A model generated the notes under the pieces. It was not told the DNA's origin. It did not search any database and saw only the letters and a list, made by a program, of their open reading frames with translations. 64,000 bases of DNA from Litchfieldella xinjiangensis (GTDB taxonomy: Bacteria; Pseudomonadota; Gammaproteobacteria; Pseudomonadales; Halomonadaceae), in the NCBI RefSeq assembly GCF_000759345.1, contig NZ_JPZL01000001.1, positions 434,001 through 498,000 on the forward strand, given 5' to 3'. A program made the translations under genes and the position numbers. Numbering within the stretch: position 1 is the first letter of the stretch; each line of letters begins with the position of its first letter. Shown one piece after another: positions 52,329-60,184 of the stretch.

Positions 52329-53227
52329 GTCATTGGATCGTCGGCCCGGGTGCCTTGGGACGTATGCTTGCCGTCTACCTGGCGGGAAAGCTCGACGTGA
52401 GCCTGCTGGGACGGCGCGCCCCACCGTCCAGCATTACGCTGACGACCCCAGCGGGTGAGCGGCTGACCCGCCAGGTGAGCGTCGGCACGCTCGGCCCGGG
52501 CCCCTTGACCACGGATCTATCCACACTCGACGTCATCCATCTGACGACCAAGGCCTACGCGGCCGAAGCCGCCGTCGGTCAGCTGTTGGCGGGGCTAGAG
52601 ACCTCGCCTCCCCTGGTACTGTGGCAGAACGGCTATGGGGTTCAGGAGACACTTACTCGTCATTGGCCCGGCCCGGTGGTCTGTGCCTCCACCTCCGAGG
52701 GCGCCTATCTCGAAGAGCCAAGCCTGGCGACCGTGACGCATGCCGGCCACGGGCAGACGTTCCTCGGCCACCTCGATGGAGAATATACTGATTTCGCGTT
52801 TCACCTGGCCGAGACGCTGACGTCGGTGGGGCTGCCTAGCCTGTCGGTCGCTGACATGCGGCAGCGCCTATGGCACAAACTGGCCGTGAATGCAGCGATC
52901 AATCCCCTGGTTGCACGCTATCGCATTCGCAACGGCGAACTCCGGGAGCGCCAATACCGTCCCATGGTCGACGCCGTGATCGAAGAAGTGACGAGACTGC
53001 TCGACGCCGAAGCGATCCTGGCCCCGGCAGAAGGGTTGCACGCTCGCGTATGGCAGGTGATCGAAGGAACAGCCAACAATCGGGCCTCGATGCTTCAGGA
53101 CGTGCTGGTCGGTCGCCCAACCGAGCGTGAAGCGATACTGGGACCGCTGCTTGATGCTGCCAGGCGGCATCAGTTGCCCTGCCCGACGCTGGAGGCCCTG
53201 GATCGCTCGCTCTCCCAACTGTCATGA
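52325..53227 (+). CDS. panE: 2-dehydropantoate 2-reductase
   Basis: 300 aa NADPH-dependent ketopantoate reductase for pantothenate (CoA) synthesis. N-terminal Rossmann motif WIVGPGALGRMLAVYLAG, LTTKAYAAEAAVGQLLAGLE, the catalytic-helix region RLWHKLAVNAAINPLVARYR with the conserved Lys/Asn, and SMLQDVLVGRPTEREAI. ATGA overlap with topB. Family paralogues act on other keto-acids, so PanE itself is likely but not certain. Confidence 0.85.
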   Translation: MSHWIVGPGALGRMLAVYLAGKLDVSLLGRRAPPSSITLTTPAGERLTRQVSVGTLGPGPLTTDLSTLDVIHLTTKAYAAEAAVGQLLAGLETSPPLVLWQNGYGVQETLTRHWPGPVVCASTSEGAYLEEPSLATVTHAGHGQTFLGHLDGEYTDFAFHLAETLTSVGLPSLSVADMRQRLWHKLAVNAAINPLVARYRIRNGELRERQYRPMVDAVIEEVTRLLDAEAILAPAEGLHARVWQVIEGTANNRASMLQDVLVGRPTEREAILGPLLDAARRHQLPCPTLEALDRSLSQLS

Positions 53228-53276
53228 CCACCAACTGGGTTGGGGGCACCTGGCCAAGGCTTGGGCCTAGCCTTGC

Positions 53277-54185
53277 CTATTCAGCCAGGCTGAGACCCAG
53301 GCCCAAAAGCCCCAAGGTAGCGAGTATCGTGGCCACGTTAGCGCCCAGAATTGGCGTGAGCGGCGCGTAGGCCTTCACCGTTTGTGACAGCGCTCGTGCG
53401 ACCCAGAGCGCTCCGGGAAGCGGTATGAGCGCCAGGCCGGCCGATAGGAGCAAACCTTCCATCATTATGGCCACAGCAATGATCGAGTAAGCCGACACGA
53501 GCAGCACCACAACGCCCTGCGCTGCAACACGAGCGCCATGGGCGATCGCTAGATGCCGACGCCCTACGCTGCGGTCGGCCTCGATATCCGGTAGTTGATT
53601 AAGCAGCAGCAATTCGCTGGCCAGGCACATCACCACCACGGCCACCACCACGACGGCAGGATCCAGCTTGCCTCCCAGCGCCAGTACGCTACCGAGAAGC
53701 ATGACGGGACCAAAGCCCACACCCGGTGCCAAGAGGCACACCCAGGGCGAGCGTGTTGCCCAGCGGGTGTAACCCATGACCAATGCCATGCCGACACCCC
53801 CTAAGCCAAGCAGAGCCAGCCCTTGGCGTTTTATGAAGAAAACCCCGATAACGGCCGTCAGTACAACACAGCCATACGCCGAGACCGCCACATACGACGC
53901 GGCCTGGGGACGGGTTGGCAATGCCCCGCTACCGCCCGAGAATCGCGTTCGTGCGGTCCGTAGATCGAGACCAGAGCGGAAATCCTCGTATTCATTGAGG
54001 AGGTTGACGGCAGCATGCGCCAGGAGGGCTCCGGTAAGCACCAAGGCGCTTTCGAGAAAGCCTGGCCTAACCCCTTGGCCTTGTGCCAGAACAATTCCCA
54101 GCCAAGCACACAGCAGCGACAGGATGAGAAAGTTAGGGCGGCTCGCACGCAACAGGGCAATACCGGTAATGGATTTACAATTCAT
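53277..54185 (-). CDS. UbiA-family prenyltransferase
   Basis: 302 aa, about eight membrane helices. Aspartate motif 1 LLNEYEDFRSGLDLRTAR near 65 (NxxxDxxxD type) and motif 2 NQLPDIEADRSVGRRHLAIA near 195. It joins a polyprenyl diphosphate to an aromatic or similar acceptor in the inner membrane. The arrangement fits MenA-like members, but this group mainly uses ubiquinone, so the substrate is open. The ATG at 54185 begins directly before the conserved start (NCKSITGIALLRASRPNFLI); the 18 residues before it are not conserved. Confidence 0.82.
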   Translation of the reverse strand: MNCKSITGIALLRASRPNFLILSLLCAWLGIVLAQGQGVRPGFLESALVLTGALLAHAAVNLLNEYEDFRSGLDLRTARTRFSGGSGALPTRPQAASYVAVSAYGCVVLTAVIGVFFIKRQGLALLGLGGVGMALVMGYTRWATRSPWVCLLAPGVGFGPVMLLGSVLALGGKLDPAVVVVAVVVMCLASELLLLNQLPDIEADRSVGRRHLAIAHGARVAAQGVVVLLVSAYSIIAVAIMMEGLLLSAGLALIPLPGALWVARALSQTVKAYAPLTPILGANVATILATLGLLGLGLSLAE

Positions 54186-54343
54186 CGAGATGCTTTCCGG
54201 TTCATGAGCAAGACCAAAGCGATATAAGAAACCGCTCACTTATATCTTGACCTGGCAGCGGCCTCAGGGCGTATGCTCTATAGTCCGACACGGCGGTTGC
54301 CGTATCTCCGTCACAAAGACGTTAACCCTGCCTACCGGGAGTC

Positions 54344-55009
54344 ATGACCATGGGCCTTAGAATTGGCGATATCGCTCCGGACTTCACCGCAGAAACCACC
54401 CAAGGCACCTTGAATTTCCACGAGTGGATTGGTGATAGCTGGTGCATTCTGTTCTCCCATCCGAAGGATTTCACGCCGGTCTGCACCACGGAGCTGGGCT
54501 ATATGGCCAAGCTCAAGCCCGAGTTCGACAAGCGCGATACCAAGATCATCGGTCTCTCCATCGATGCCGTGGACAATCACGCCTCGTGGGCCAAGGACAT
54601 CGAAGAGACCCAGGGCACCGCACCCAATTACCCGATGATCGGCGATACCCAGCTTGAAGTCGCCAAGCTTTACGACATGCTGCCAGCCGATCTCGAAGCG
54701 ACTGCAGAGGGACGCACTCCCGCTGACAATGCCACGGTTCGTGCCGTCTTTATCATCGGGCCGGACAAGAAGATCAAGGCCATGCTCATCTACCCGATGA
54801 CCTCAGGCCGTGACTTCAACGAAGTGTTGCGTCTGCTCGACTCGGTGCAACTGTCGCTCAAGCACACTGTCGCCACGCCGGTAAACTGGCAACCGGGCGA
54901 CGATGTCATCATTCCACCGTCCGTGAGCGATGATGATGCCCGCCAAAAGTATCCTGAAGGATTCACGACGCTCAAGCCTTACCTGCGTACGGTCAAGCAG
55001 CCCTCGTGA
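54344..55009 (+). CDS. 1-Cys peroxiredoxin (Prx6 type)
   Basis: 221 aa. The peroxidatic Cys47 sits in FSHPKDFTPVCTTELGYMAK. No resolving Cys is visible in the C-terminal part, hence the 1-Cys class. Conserved IGLSIDAVDNHASWAKDIEE and the C-terminal YPMTSGRDFNEVLRLLDSVQ, then NWQPGDDVIIPPSVSD. Detoxifies hydroperoxides in the cytoplasm. Divergent from the UbiA gene and 12 bp before the sterol desaturase gene, so these two may be cotranscribed. A katG relic elsewhere in the window suggests other peroxide enzymes now carry the load. Confidence 0.92.
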   Translation: MTMGLRIGDIAPDFTAETTQGTLNFHEWIGDSWCILFSHPKDFTPVCTTELGYMAKLKPEFDKRDTKIIGLSIDAVDNHASWAKDIEETQGTAPNYPMIGDTQLEVAKLYDMLPADLEATAEGRTPADNATVRAVFIIGPDKKIKAMLIYPMTSGRDFNEVLRLLDSVQLSLKHTVATPVNWQPGDDVIIPPSVSDDDARQKYPEGFTTLKPYLRTVKQPS

Positions 55010-55021
55010 TCTGATCCTGGC

Positions 55022-55885
55022 ATGAACTGGCTGCTCGAACAGGAGCCCTGGATTCGCCTTGGCGGTTTTACCGGTGTGTTGGCCGCCCTGGCGATCTGGG
55101 AAATCCTGGCGCCACGACGATCCTTAAGCATCAGCAAGCCCTACCGCTGGTTCAATAACCTGGGTATCGTCGCCCTCGATACCCTGGCGGTTCGGCTGAT
55201 CTTTCCCACGGCCGCCGTGGGGGTGGCGCTGCTCGCGGAAACGCGGGAATGGGGATTCTGGCATCTCCTGGAGTTCCCCTTCTGGCTCAAGGTCGTCCTG
55301 AGCATGATCGTGCTCGACTTCACCATCTGGGCCCAACACGTCATGTTTCATGCCGTGCCTGCTCTATGGCGGTTACATCGTATGCATCATGCCGACCTGG
55401 ATTTCGACGTTACTACAGGGCTGCGCTTCCATCCCCTGGAAATCGTGCTCTCGATGGTTATCAAGGCGGGCGTGATTCTCATGCTCGGCGCACCCGCCGT
55501 TGCGGTACTGTTGTTCGAGGTACTGCTCAACGCCACTTCGATGTTCAACCACAGTAATGTGCGCCTCCCCAGGCATATCGACCGTGTCGTGCGTTGGCTC
55601 GTCGTCACGCCGGATATGCATCGTGTGCACCATTCCTGGCATCCCAACGAAACCAACAGCAACTTCGGTTTCAACCTGCCCTGGTGGGACCGCCTGCTCG
55701 GGACTTACCAGGGGCAGCCGCGTGAGGGGCATGAATCCATGACCTTGGGGCTTAACCTGTTTCGCGATCCCGCTGCATCACGCCTCGATCGATTGCTGAT
55801 TCAACCCATGATCGGACCGACTCACAGCTATCCTATCAATCAACGCGAACCCACCGACACGAAACCCACCGAACGTAGCAAATAG
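55022..55885 (+). CDS. Sterol desaturase/fatty acid hydroxylase superfamily protein
   Basis: 287 aa, four or more membrane helices with the eight-His di-iron pattern: WAQHVMFHAVPALWRLHRMH (HxxxH, HxxHH), later VTPDMHRVHHSWHPNETNSN (HxxHH). Uses O2 and electrons to hydroxylate or desaturate a lipid; the true substrate is unknown. Starts 12 bp after the peroxiredoxin gene. Confidence 0.85.
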   Translation: MNWLLEQEPWIRLGGFTGVLAALAIWEILAPRRSLSISKPYRWFNNLGIVALDTLAVRLIFPTAAVGVALLAETREWGFWHLLEFPFWLKVVLSMIVLDFTIWAQHVMFHAVPALWRLHRMHHADLDFDVTTGLRFHPLEIVLSMVIKAGVILMLGAPAVAVLLFEVLLNATSMFNHSNVRLPRHIDRVVRWLVVTPDMHRVHHSWHPNETNSNFGFNLPWWDRLLGTYQGQPREGHESMTLGLNLFRDPAASRLDRLLIQPMIGPTHSYPINQREPTDTKPTERSK

Positions 55886-55990
55886 ATACCCTCCGATACG
55901 TGAAACTCAACGGCGTTGCTGGTAGTCAACGCACACACTTGCTAGGTTAAGGCGATATAATCAAGTACGCAGGTAGGCAGGTTCATCAAC

Positions 55991-56593
55991 ATGCCGCACT
56001 TCATCCGTTCTTTTACGTGGCTGGCCATCACTTCGACGACTCTGTTGGCAAGCCACGCTGTCTCGGCAAGTGAGTTCGAATTCGAGCGCGAGACCGCCCT
56101 CCCTATTTATGCCGCCAAGGATTCCGAGATCATCGCACAGGACAGTGGCATTACTGTGGAAGGCGCAGGCCTTGCTTCTCCCGATGGCTATACCTCGGGC
56201 TTTCGAGTCACTGCCGGCATGAGCCCTCACAATTTCCCTCATTTGGATTTCGGGGCCGAATTCGCCTATCGCGAAAGTGACGATGTACCCAGCTCGATGG
56301 GCCGACACAGCGTTATCGTGGATACCGTCACCATGGGCGGTGCCCTGGTTGCAGGTCTTCGGTTAGGACGCTTTGGTGTCTATGCCAAGTCAGGATTTGC
56401 CGAATGGGAGGGCAACGCCGTCACCCATGCCGAAGGCATGGAAAGGGAAACCGGCGGCACCAGTCGTGTACAGGGGCTAGGCGCCCGAATGCAGTTTCGG
56501 CGTTTGGTCAGTCGCCTGGAATACGAGGAAATTTCAGCACCCAGCATGGCGCATCTGAATCTCATCACCGCCTCGATTCATTTCCCCTTCTGA
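55991..56593 (+). CDS. Outer-membrane beta-barrel protein, small porin-like
   Basis: 200 aa with a signal peptide (FIRSFTWLAITSTTLLASHA, cleavage near VSAS). Alternating residues, Gly-rich turns and strand pairs such as HNFPHLDFGAEFAYRESDDV and SRVQGLGARMQFRRLVSRLE fit an 8-stranded barrel. The end ITASIHFPF has the C-terminal Phe of the BAM signal. Role unknown, OmpA/OmpX-like size. Single gene with a terminator. Confidence 0.82.
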   Translation: MPHFIRSFTWLAITSTTLLASHAVSASEFEFERETALPIYAAKDSEIIAQDSGITVEGAGLASPDGYTSGFRVTAGMSPHNFPHLDFGAEFAYRESDDVPSSMGRHSVIVDTVTMGGALVAGLRLGRFGVYAKSGFAEWEGNAVTHAEGMERETGGTSRVQGLGARMQFRRLVSRLEYEEISAPSMAHLNLITASIHFPF

Positions 56594-56624
56594 TACCTTG
56601 CCGGCGATTCCCTCGCCAAGCGAA

Positions 56625-56648
56625 CCGGCCGGCTTTACAGCCGGCCTT
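56625..56648. terminator. Terminator between the barrel protein and ppc
   Basis: GGCCGGCT-TTAC-AGCCGGCC then TT, an 8-bp perfect stem between convergent genes. It probably stops transcripts from both sides. Confidence 0.8.
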
Positions 56649-56663
56649 CCCAGGGCCAATGGC

Positions 56664-59312
56664 TTATCCGGTGTTGCGCAGCCCTGCGGCTATCCCGGCC
56701 ATGGTTACCATTAGAGCCCGTGACAGTTCCGGACTGATCGCCCCATCGGCATCGCGATTGCGCTGCAGCAGTTCCGCCTGCAGCCCATGCAAGGGGTCGA
56801 TGTAGGGGTTACGCACCTCGATGGCCTGGCGAATCAAAGGCGTCTCCTCAAGCAGTGCCGGTTGGTCCAGTATCTCCAGCAATACCTGCTGCAACCTGAC
56901 GAACCGATCGCGTAAATCCTGGCCGAGCTCCTGTAAGGCGGGCTCATCGACCAGACGGTGCTCATAGTAGGCCGTGATCTCGACGTCCCCCTTGGCCAGC
57001 AACATCTCCAGCATGTCCAGGTAGGTGCCGAAGAACGGCCATTGCTCACGCATTTCACGAAGACGCGCAAGCCCCCCTTCTTCAGCGAGTCGCGTCGTGA
57101 ACGCGTCACCGCTACCGAGCCAGGCAGGAAGCATGAGCCGCGTCTGCGTCCAGGCGAAAATCCAGGGAATGGCTCGCAGTGTCTCGACACCGCCGTCCTG
57201 ACGCCGCTTGGTGGGACGCGAACCCAAAGGCAACCGACCCAATGCCCCTTCGGGGGTGACCGCCCGAAAGTACGGGACGAAATCGGGATTCTCACGGACC
57301 ACACTGACATAGCCACGATGCGCGATGTCGGCAAGACGATCCATCTCTTCTCGCCACTCGGGCTGGGGTGCCGGCGGTGGCAGTAGCGTCGCCTCGAGTA
57401 CCGCACAGGTATAGATTTCCATCGAGCGCAGCGCAATGTCCGGCTGGCCAAACTTGAAACGAATCATCTCGCCCTGTTCGGTAACCCGCAGGCTGCCATT
57501 CACCGAGCCGGGAGGCTGGGACAGGATGGCCGCATGGGCCGGGCCGCCGCCACGGCCTACCGTGCCGCCTCGACCATGGAAAAGCGTCAGATCGACCCCG
57601 TGCGACTGGCATACCTGTACCAGGGTTTCCTGCGCTCGGTATTGCGCCCAGGCTGCCGCCAGCTGGCCGGCATCCTTGGCCGAATCGGAGTAACCGATCA
57701 TCACCTCCTGGCCGTCACCGGCCAGTTGCCGATACCCCGGCAAGGCCAGCAGTCGGTCGATGACGCCACCGGCACGGTTGAGATCGTCGAGTGTCTCGAA
57801 TAGCGGTGCAATGGGTAGCCTGACATCGCCCCCCACTTCCTTCATCAACAGGGCCACTGCCAACACATCGGAGGGTTGTCCGGCCATCGAGATGATGTAG
57901 GTTCCCAGTGCCTCTGGCTGCTCGCGGGCAATGACTCGGAAGGTATCGATCACTTCCCGGGTTTCGGTAGAGCACTCCCAGCGCCGGGGAATCAACGGCC
58001 GCGGCGATTCGAGTTCGGAAAGCAGGAATTCCTGCCGCTTCTCCTCGTCCCAGGTCTGGTAATGGCCCACCCCCAGGAAACTGGTGAGCTCATCGAATAC
58101 CTGCGTATGACGCGACGATTCCTGACGAATGTCGAGCTTGGTCAGGCTGACCCCGAATACGGCAACGCGACGCAGTGTATCGAGCAGCGCCCCATTGGCA
58201 ATGGTGTCCAGGCCAACATCGCATAGCGAACGGTAGCAGGTGAGCAACGGCGCGTAGAGCTGGTCGCGACTTTCGATGATCGGCCCACCCTCGTACGGTC
58301 GGTCGTCCAGGCAGGCCTTGGCCCAGTCGCGAGTGGCCTCGACCCGCGTCGACAAGCGCTTGAGCAGGACCCGATAGGGCTCCGCTTCATCGCCCACTTC
58401 GGCACGCAAGGCGCTATTTGCCTTCCACATCGAGAGCTCGGACTTCAACTGGTCCAGGTCCCTGAGGTAGAGGTCCGCGGCCATCCAGCGTCCCAGCAAC
58501 AGGACTTCCCGGGTCACCTTCGCCGTGACGTTGGGGTTGCCGTCGCGGTCGCCGCCCATCCACGACGCAAAACGCAGTGGCGCGGCATCCAGCGGCAGTC
58601 GCTCGCCGGCCTTTTCGAGTAGCAGGGTATCGAGATCACGGTGGAAATCAGGCACGGCCTGCCATAGTGAGTTTTCGATCACCGCAAAGCCCCACTTGGC
58701 TTCATCGACGGGCGTGGGACGCTCGTGCCGAATCTCGTCGGTATGCCACGCCTGGCTGATCAACTCCTCGAGGCGGCTATATACACGGTCGACCTTCTCG
58801 GGGTAATCCAGTGATGATTCGAGCGCCGTAAGGCACTCATCGACGGCATCGTATTTCTGGATCAACGTACGTCGGATGACTTCGGTGGGATGGGCGGTGA
58901 GCACCAGCTCGACACGCATGGCGGCGAGGGTCTCGACCAATTGACGCGGTGACGTACCCTCACGCTGGGCACGCTCGAGTAATTCCCCCAGCACGGGCTG
59001 GGAGCCGGGCTTGTAGTCCTCCACCCGACGAAAGCGCGCCCGATAATGTTGTTCGGCAATGTTGGCCAGATTGAGAAATTGGTTGAATGCCCGAGTGACC
59101 GGAAGAAGTTCGCTATCAGGGAGACGGCGCAAGTACTCGATCAGCTCGCGGCGCGCCTTCTGGTCCCCCTGTCGTCCGCGCTTGGCGTAGTCGCGTATCA
59201 TCTCGATCTTGTCGACGAACCCCATCCCCTGGTCATCACCAATGGTACGTCCGAGGCTGTCGCCAAGAATGCGTACATTGTCTCGCAGGGATTCGTGCAG
59301 GTCATGACTCAT
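56664..59312 (-). CDS. ppc: Phosphoenolpyruvate carboxylase
   Basis: 882 aa, converts PEP and bicarbonate to oxaloacetate, refilling the TCA cycle. Conserved VELVLTAHPTEVIRRTLIQK near 135 with the catalytic His, SWMGGDRDGNPNVTAKVT near 250, the catalytic-Lys region MIGYSDSAKDAGQLAAAWAQ near 530, LFHGRGGTVGRGGGPAHAAI near 570 and RAIPWIFAWTQTRLMLPAWL near 690. The C-terminus ends GIAAGLRNTG, the normal NTG end. Bicarbonate for it may come through the SbtA-type importer in this window. Confidence 0.96.
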   Translation of the reverse strand: MSHDLHESLRDNVRILGDSLGRTIGDDQGMGFVDKIEMIRDYAKRGRQGDQKARRELIEYLRRLPDSELLPVTRAFNQFLNLANIAEQHYRARFRRVEDYKPGSQPVLGELLERAQREGTSPRQLVETLAAMRVELVLTAHPTEVIRRTLIQKYDAVDECLTALESSLDYPEKVDRVYSRLEELISQAWHTDEIRHERPTPVDEAKWGFAVIENSLWQAVPDFHRDLDTLLLEKAGERLPLDAAPLRFASWMGGDRDGNPNVTAKVTREVLLLGRWMAADLYLRDLDQLKSELSMWKANSALRAEVGDEAEPYRVLLKRLSTRVEATRDWAKACLDDRPYEGGPIIESRDQLYAPLLTCYRSLCDVGLDTIANGALLDTLRRVAVFGVSLTKLDIRQESSRHTQVFDELTSFLGVGHYQTWDEEKRQEFLLSELESPRPLIPRRWECSTETREVIDTFRVIAREQPEALGTYIISMAGQPSDVLAVALLMKEVGGDVRLPIAPLFETLDDLNRAGGVIDRLLALPGYRQLAGDGQEVMIGYSDSAKDAGQLAAAWAQYRAQETLVQVCQSHGVDLTLFHGRGGTVGRGGGPAHAAILSQPPGSVNGSLRVTEQGEMIRFKFGQPDIALRSMEIYTCAVLEATLLPPPAPQPEWREEMDRLADIAHRGYVSVVRENPDFVPYFRAVTPEGALGRLPLGSRPTKRRQDGGVETLRAIPWIFAWTQTRLMLPAWLGSGDAFTTRLAEEGGLARLREMREQWPFFGTYLDMLEMLLAKGDVEITAYYEHRLVDEPALQELGQDLRDRFVRLQQVLLEILDQPALLEETPLIRQAIEVRNPYIDPLHGLQAELLQRNRDADGAISPELSRALMVTMAGIAAGLRNTG

Positions 59313-59356
59313 GGCATCCCTCCTTTTGGCACCGCAGGCAAGCCGGCCTGTGGCAA

Positions 59357-60184
59357 TCAGCGTTTGGTTTCAGTCTGTTTGGCGCGTTGCCAATGTCGCT
59401 CCATTTCGTCCAGGTCGGCGTGCTCCAACCGCTGTTCCGCCTTCAAGCTCGACTCTACATGACGGAAGCGACGTTCGAACTTGACATTGGTGTCACGTAG
59501 GCGCTTCTCGGGGTCGGCACCGAGGGTGCGCGACAGGTTGACTACCGCAAACAACAGGTCGCCCACCTCTTCGCTGGCATGCTCGGCATCCCCTGCTGCC
59601 AGCGCCTCCTCGACCTCATCGAGCTCCTCGCGGATCTTGGCGATCACTCCGCGGGAATCGGGCCAGTCGAAACCGATTCGTGCCGCCCGCTTGGAAAGCT
59701 TGGCGGCACGCGACAGGGCCGGGAGCGCACGCGGTACGTCATCGAGCACCGACGTGGCGTCACGTTCGGCTCGCTCGCCCTCCTTGAGCTGCTCCCAACG
59801 CGAATTCACCTGCCGGGTCTCGACCTCGGCTGCAGTCAGAGCATCGCGTCGTGATGCCAGGGTGCCCTCCGGAAAGACATGAGGATGTCGACGCAGCATC
59901 TTGCGGGTCAGCGTATCGACGACATCATGGAAATCGAATCGCCCTTCCTCACGCCCGAACTGGCAGTAGTAAACGACCTGAAACAGCAAATCGCCGAGTT
60001 CACCGGGCAGTTCGTCGAAGGCTCGCCGCTCGATGGCATCCGCCACCTCGTAGGCTTCCTCGAGGGTATGCGGCACGATGGTGTCCCAGTCCTGCTTGAC
60101 GTCCCAGGGACACCCTTCACGCGCATCGCGAAGCACGGCCATCAGTGTCAACAGGTCATCCAGCGAATGTCGGGGGTCACTCAT
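59357..60184 (-). CDS. mazG: Nucleoside triphosphate pyrophosphohydrolase
   Basis: 275 aa with two MazG repeats: CPWDVKQDWDTIVPHTLEEA, YEVADAIE near 40 and IREELDEVEEALAAGDAEHA, SEEVGDLLFAVVN near 195 (EExxE/ExxD metal motifs). Hydrolyses NTPs and, in the stress response, lowers ppGpp or removes bad nucleotides. The start ATG overlaps the relA stop by 4 bp, so the two are coupled, as in related bacteria. Confidence 0.93.
   Translation of the reverse strand: MSDPRHSLDDLLTLMAVLRDAREGCPWDVKQDWDTIVPHTLEEAYEVADAIERRAFDELPGELGDLLFQVVYYCQFGREEGRFDFHDVVDTLTRKMLRRHPHVFPEGTLASRRDALTAAEVETRQVNSRWEQLKEGERAERDATSVLDDVPRALPALSRAAKLSKRAARIGFDWPDSRGVIAKIREELDEVEEALAAGDAEHASEEVGDLLFAVVNLSRTLGADPEKRLRDTNVKFERRFRHVESSLKAEQRLEHADLDEMERHWQRAKQTETKR

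Noticed and set aside
54240-54343. Sigma-70 promoter TTGACC...TATGCT before the peroxiredoxin gene
   Set aside because: A 19-bp spacer and mediocre -10; possible but not supported enough to list.
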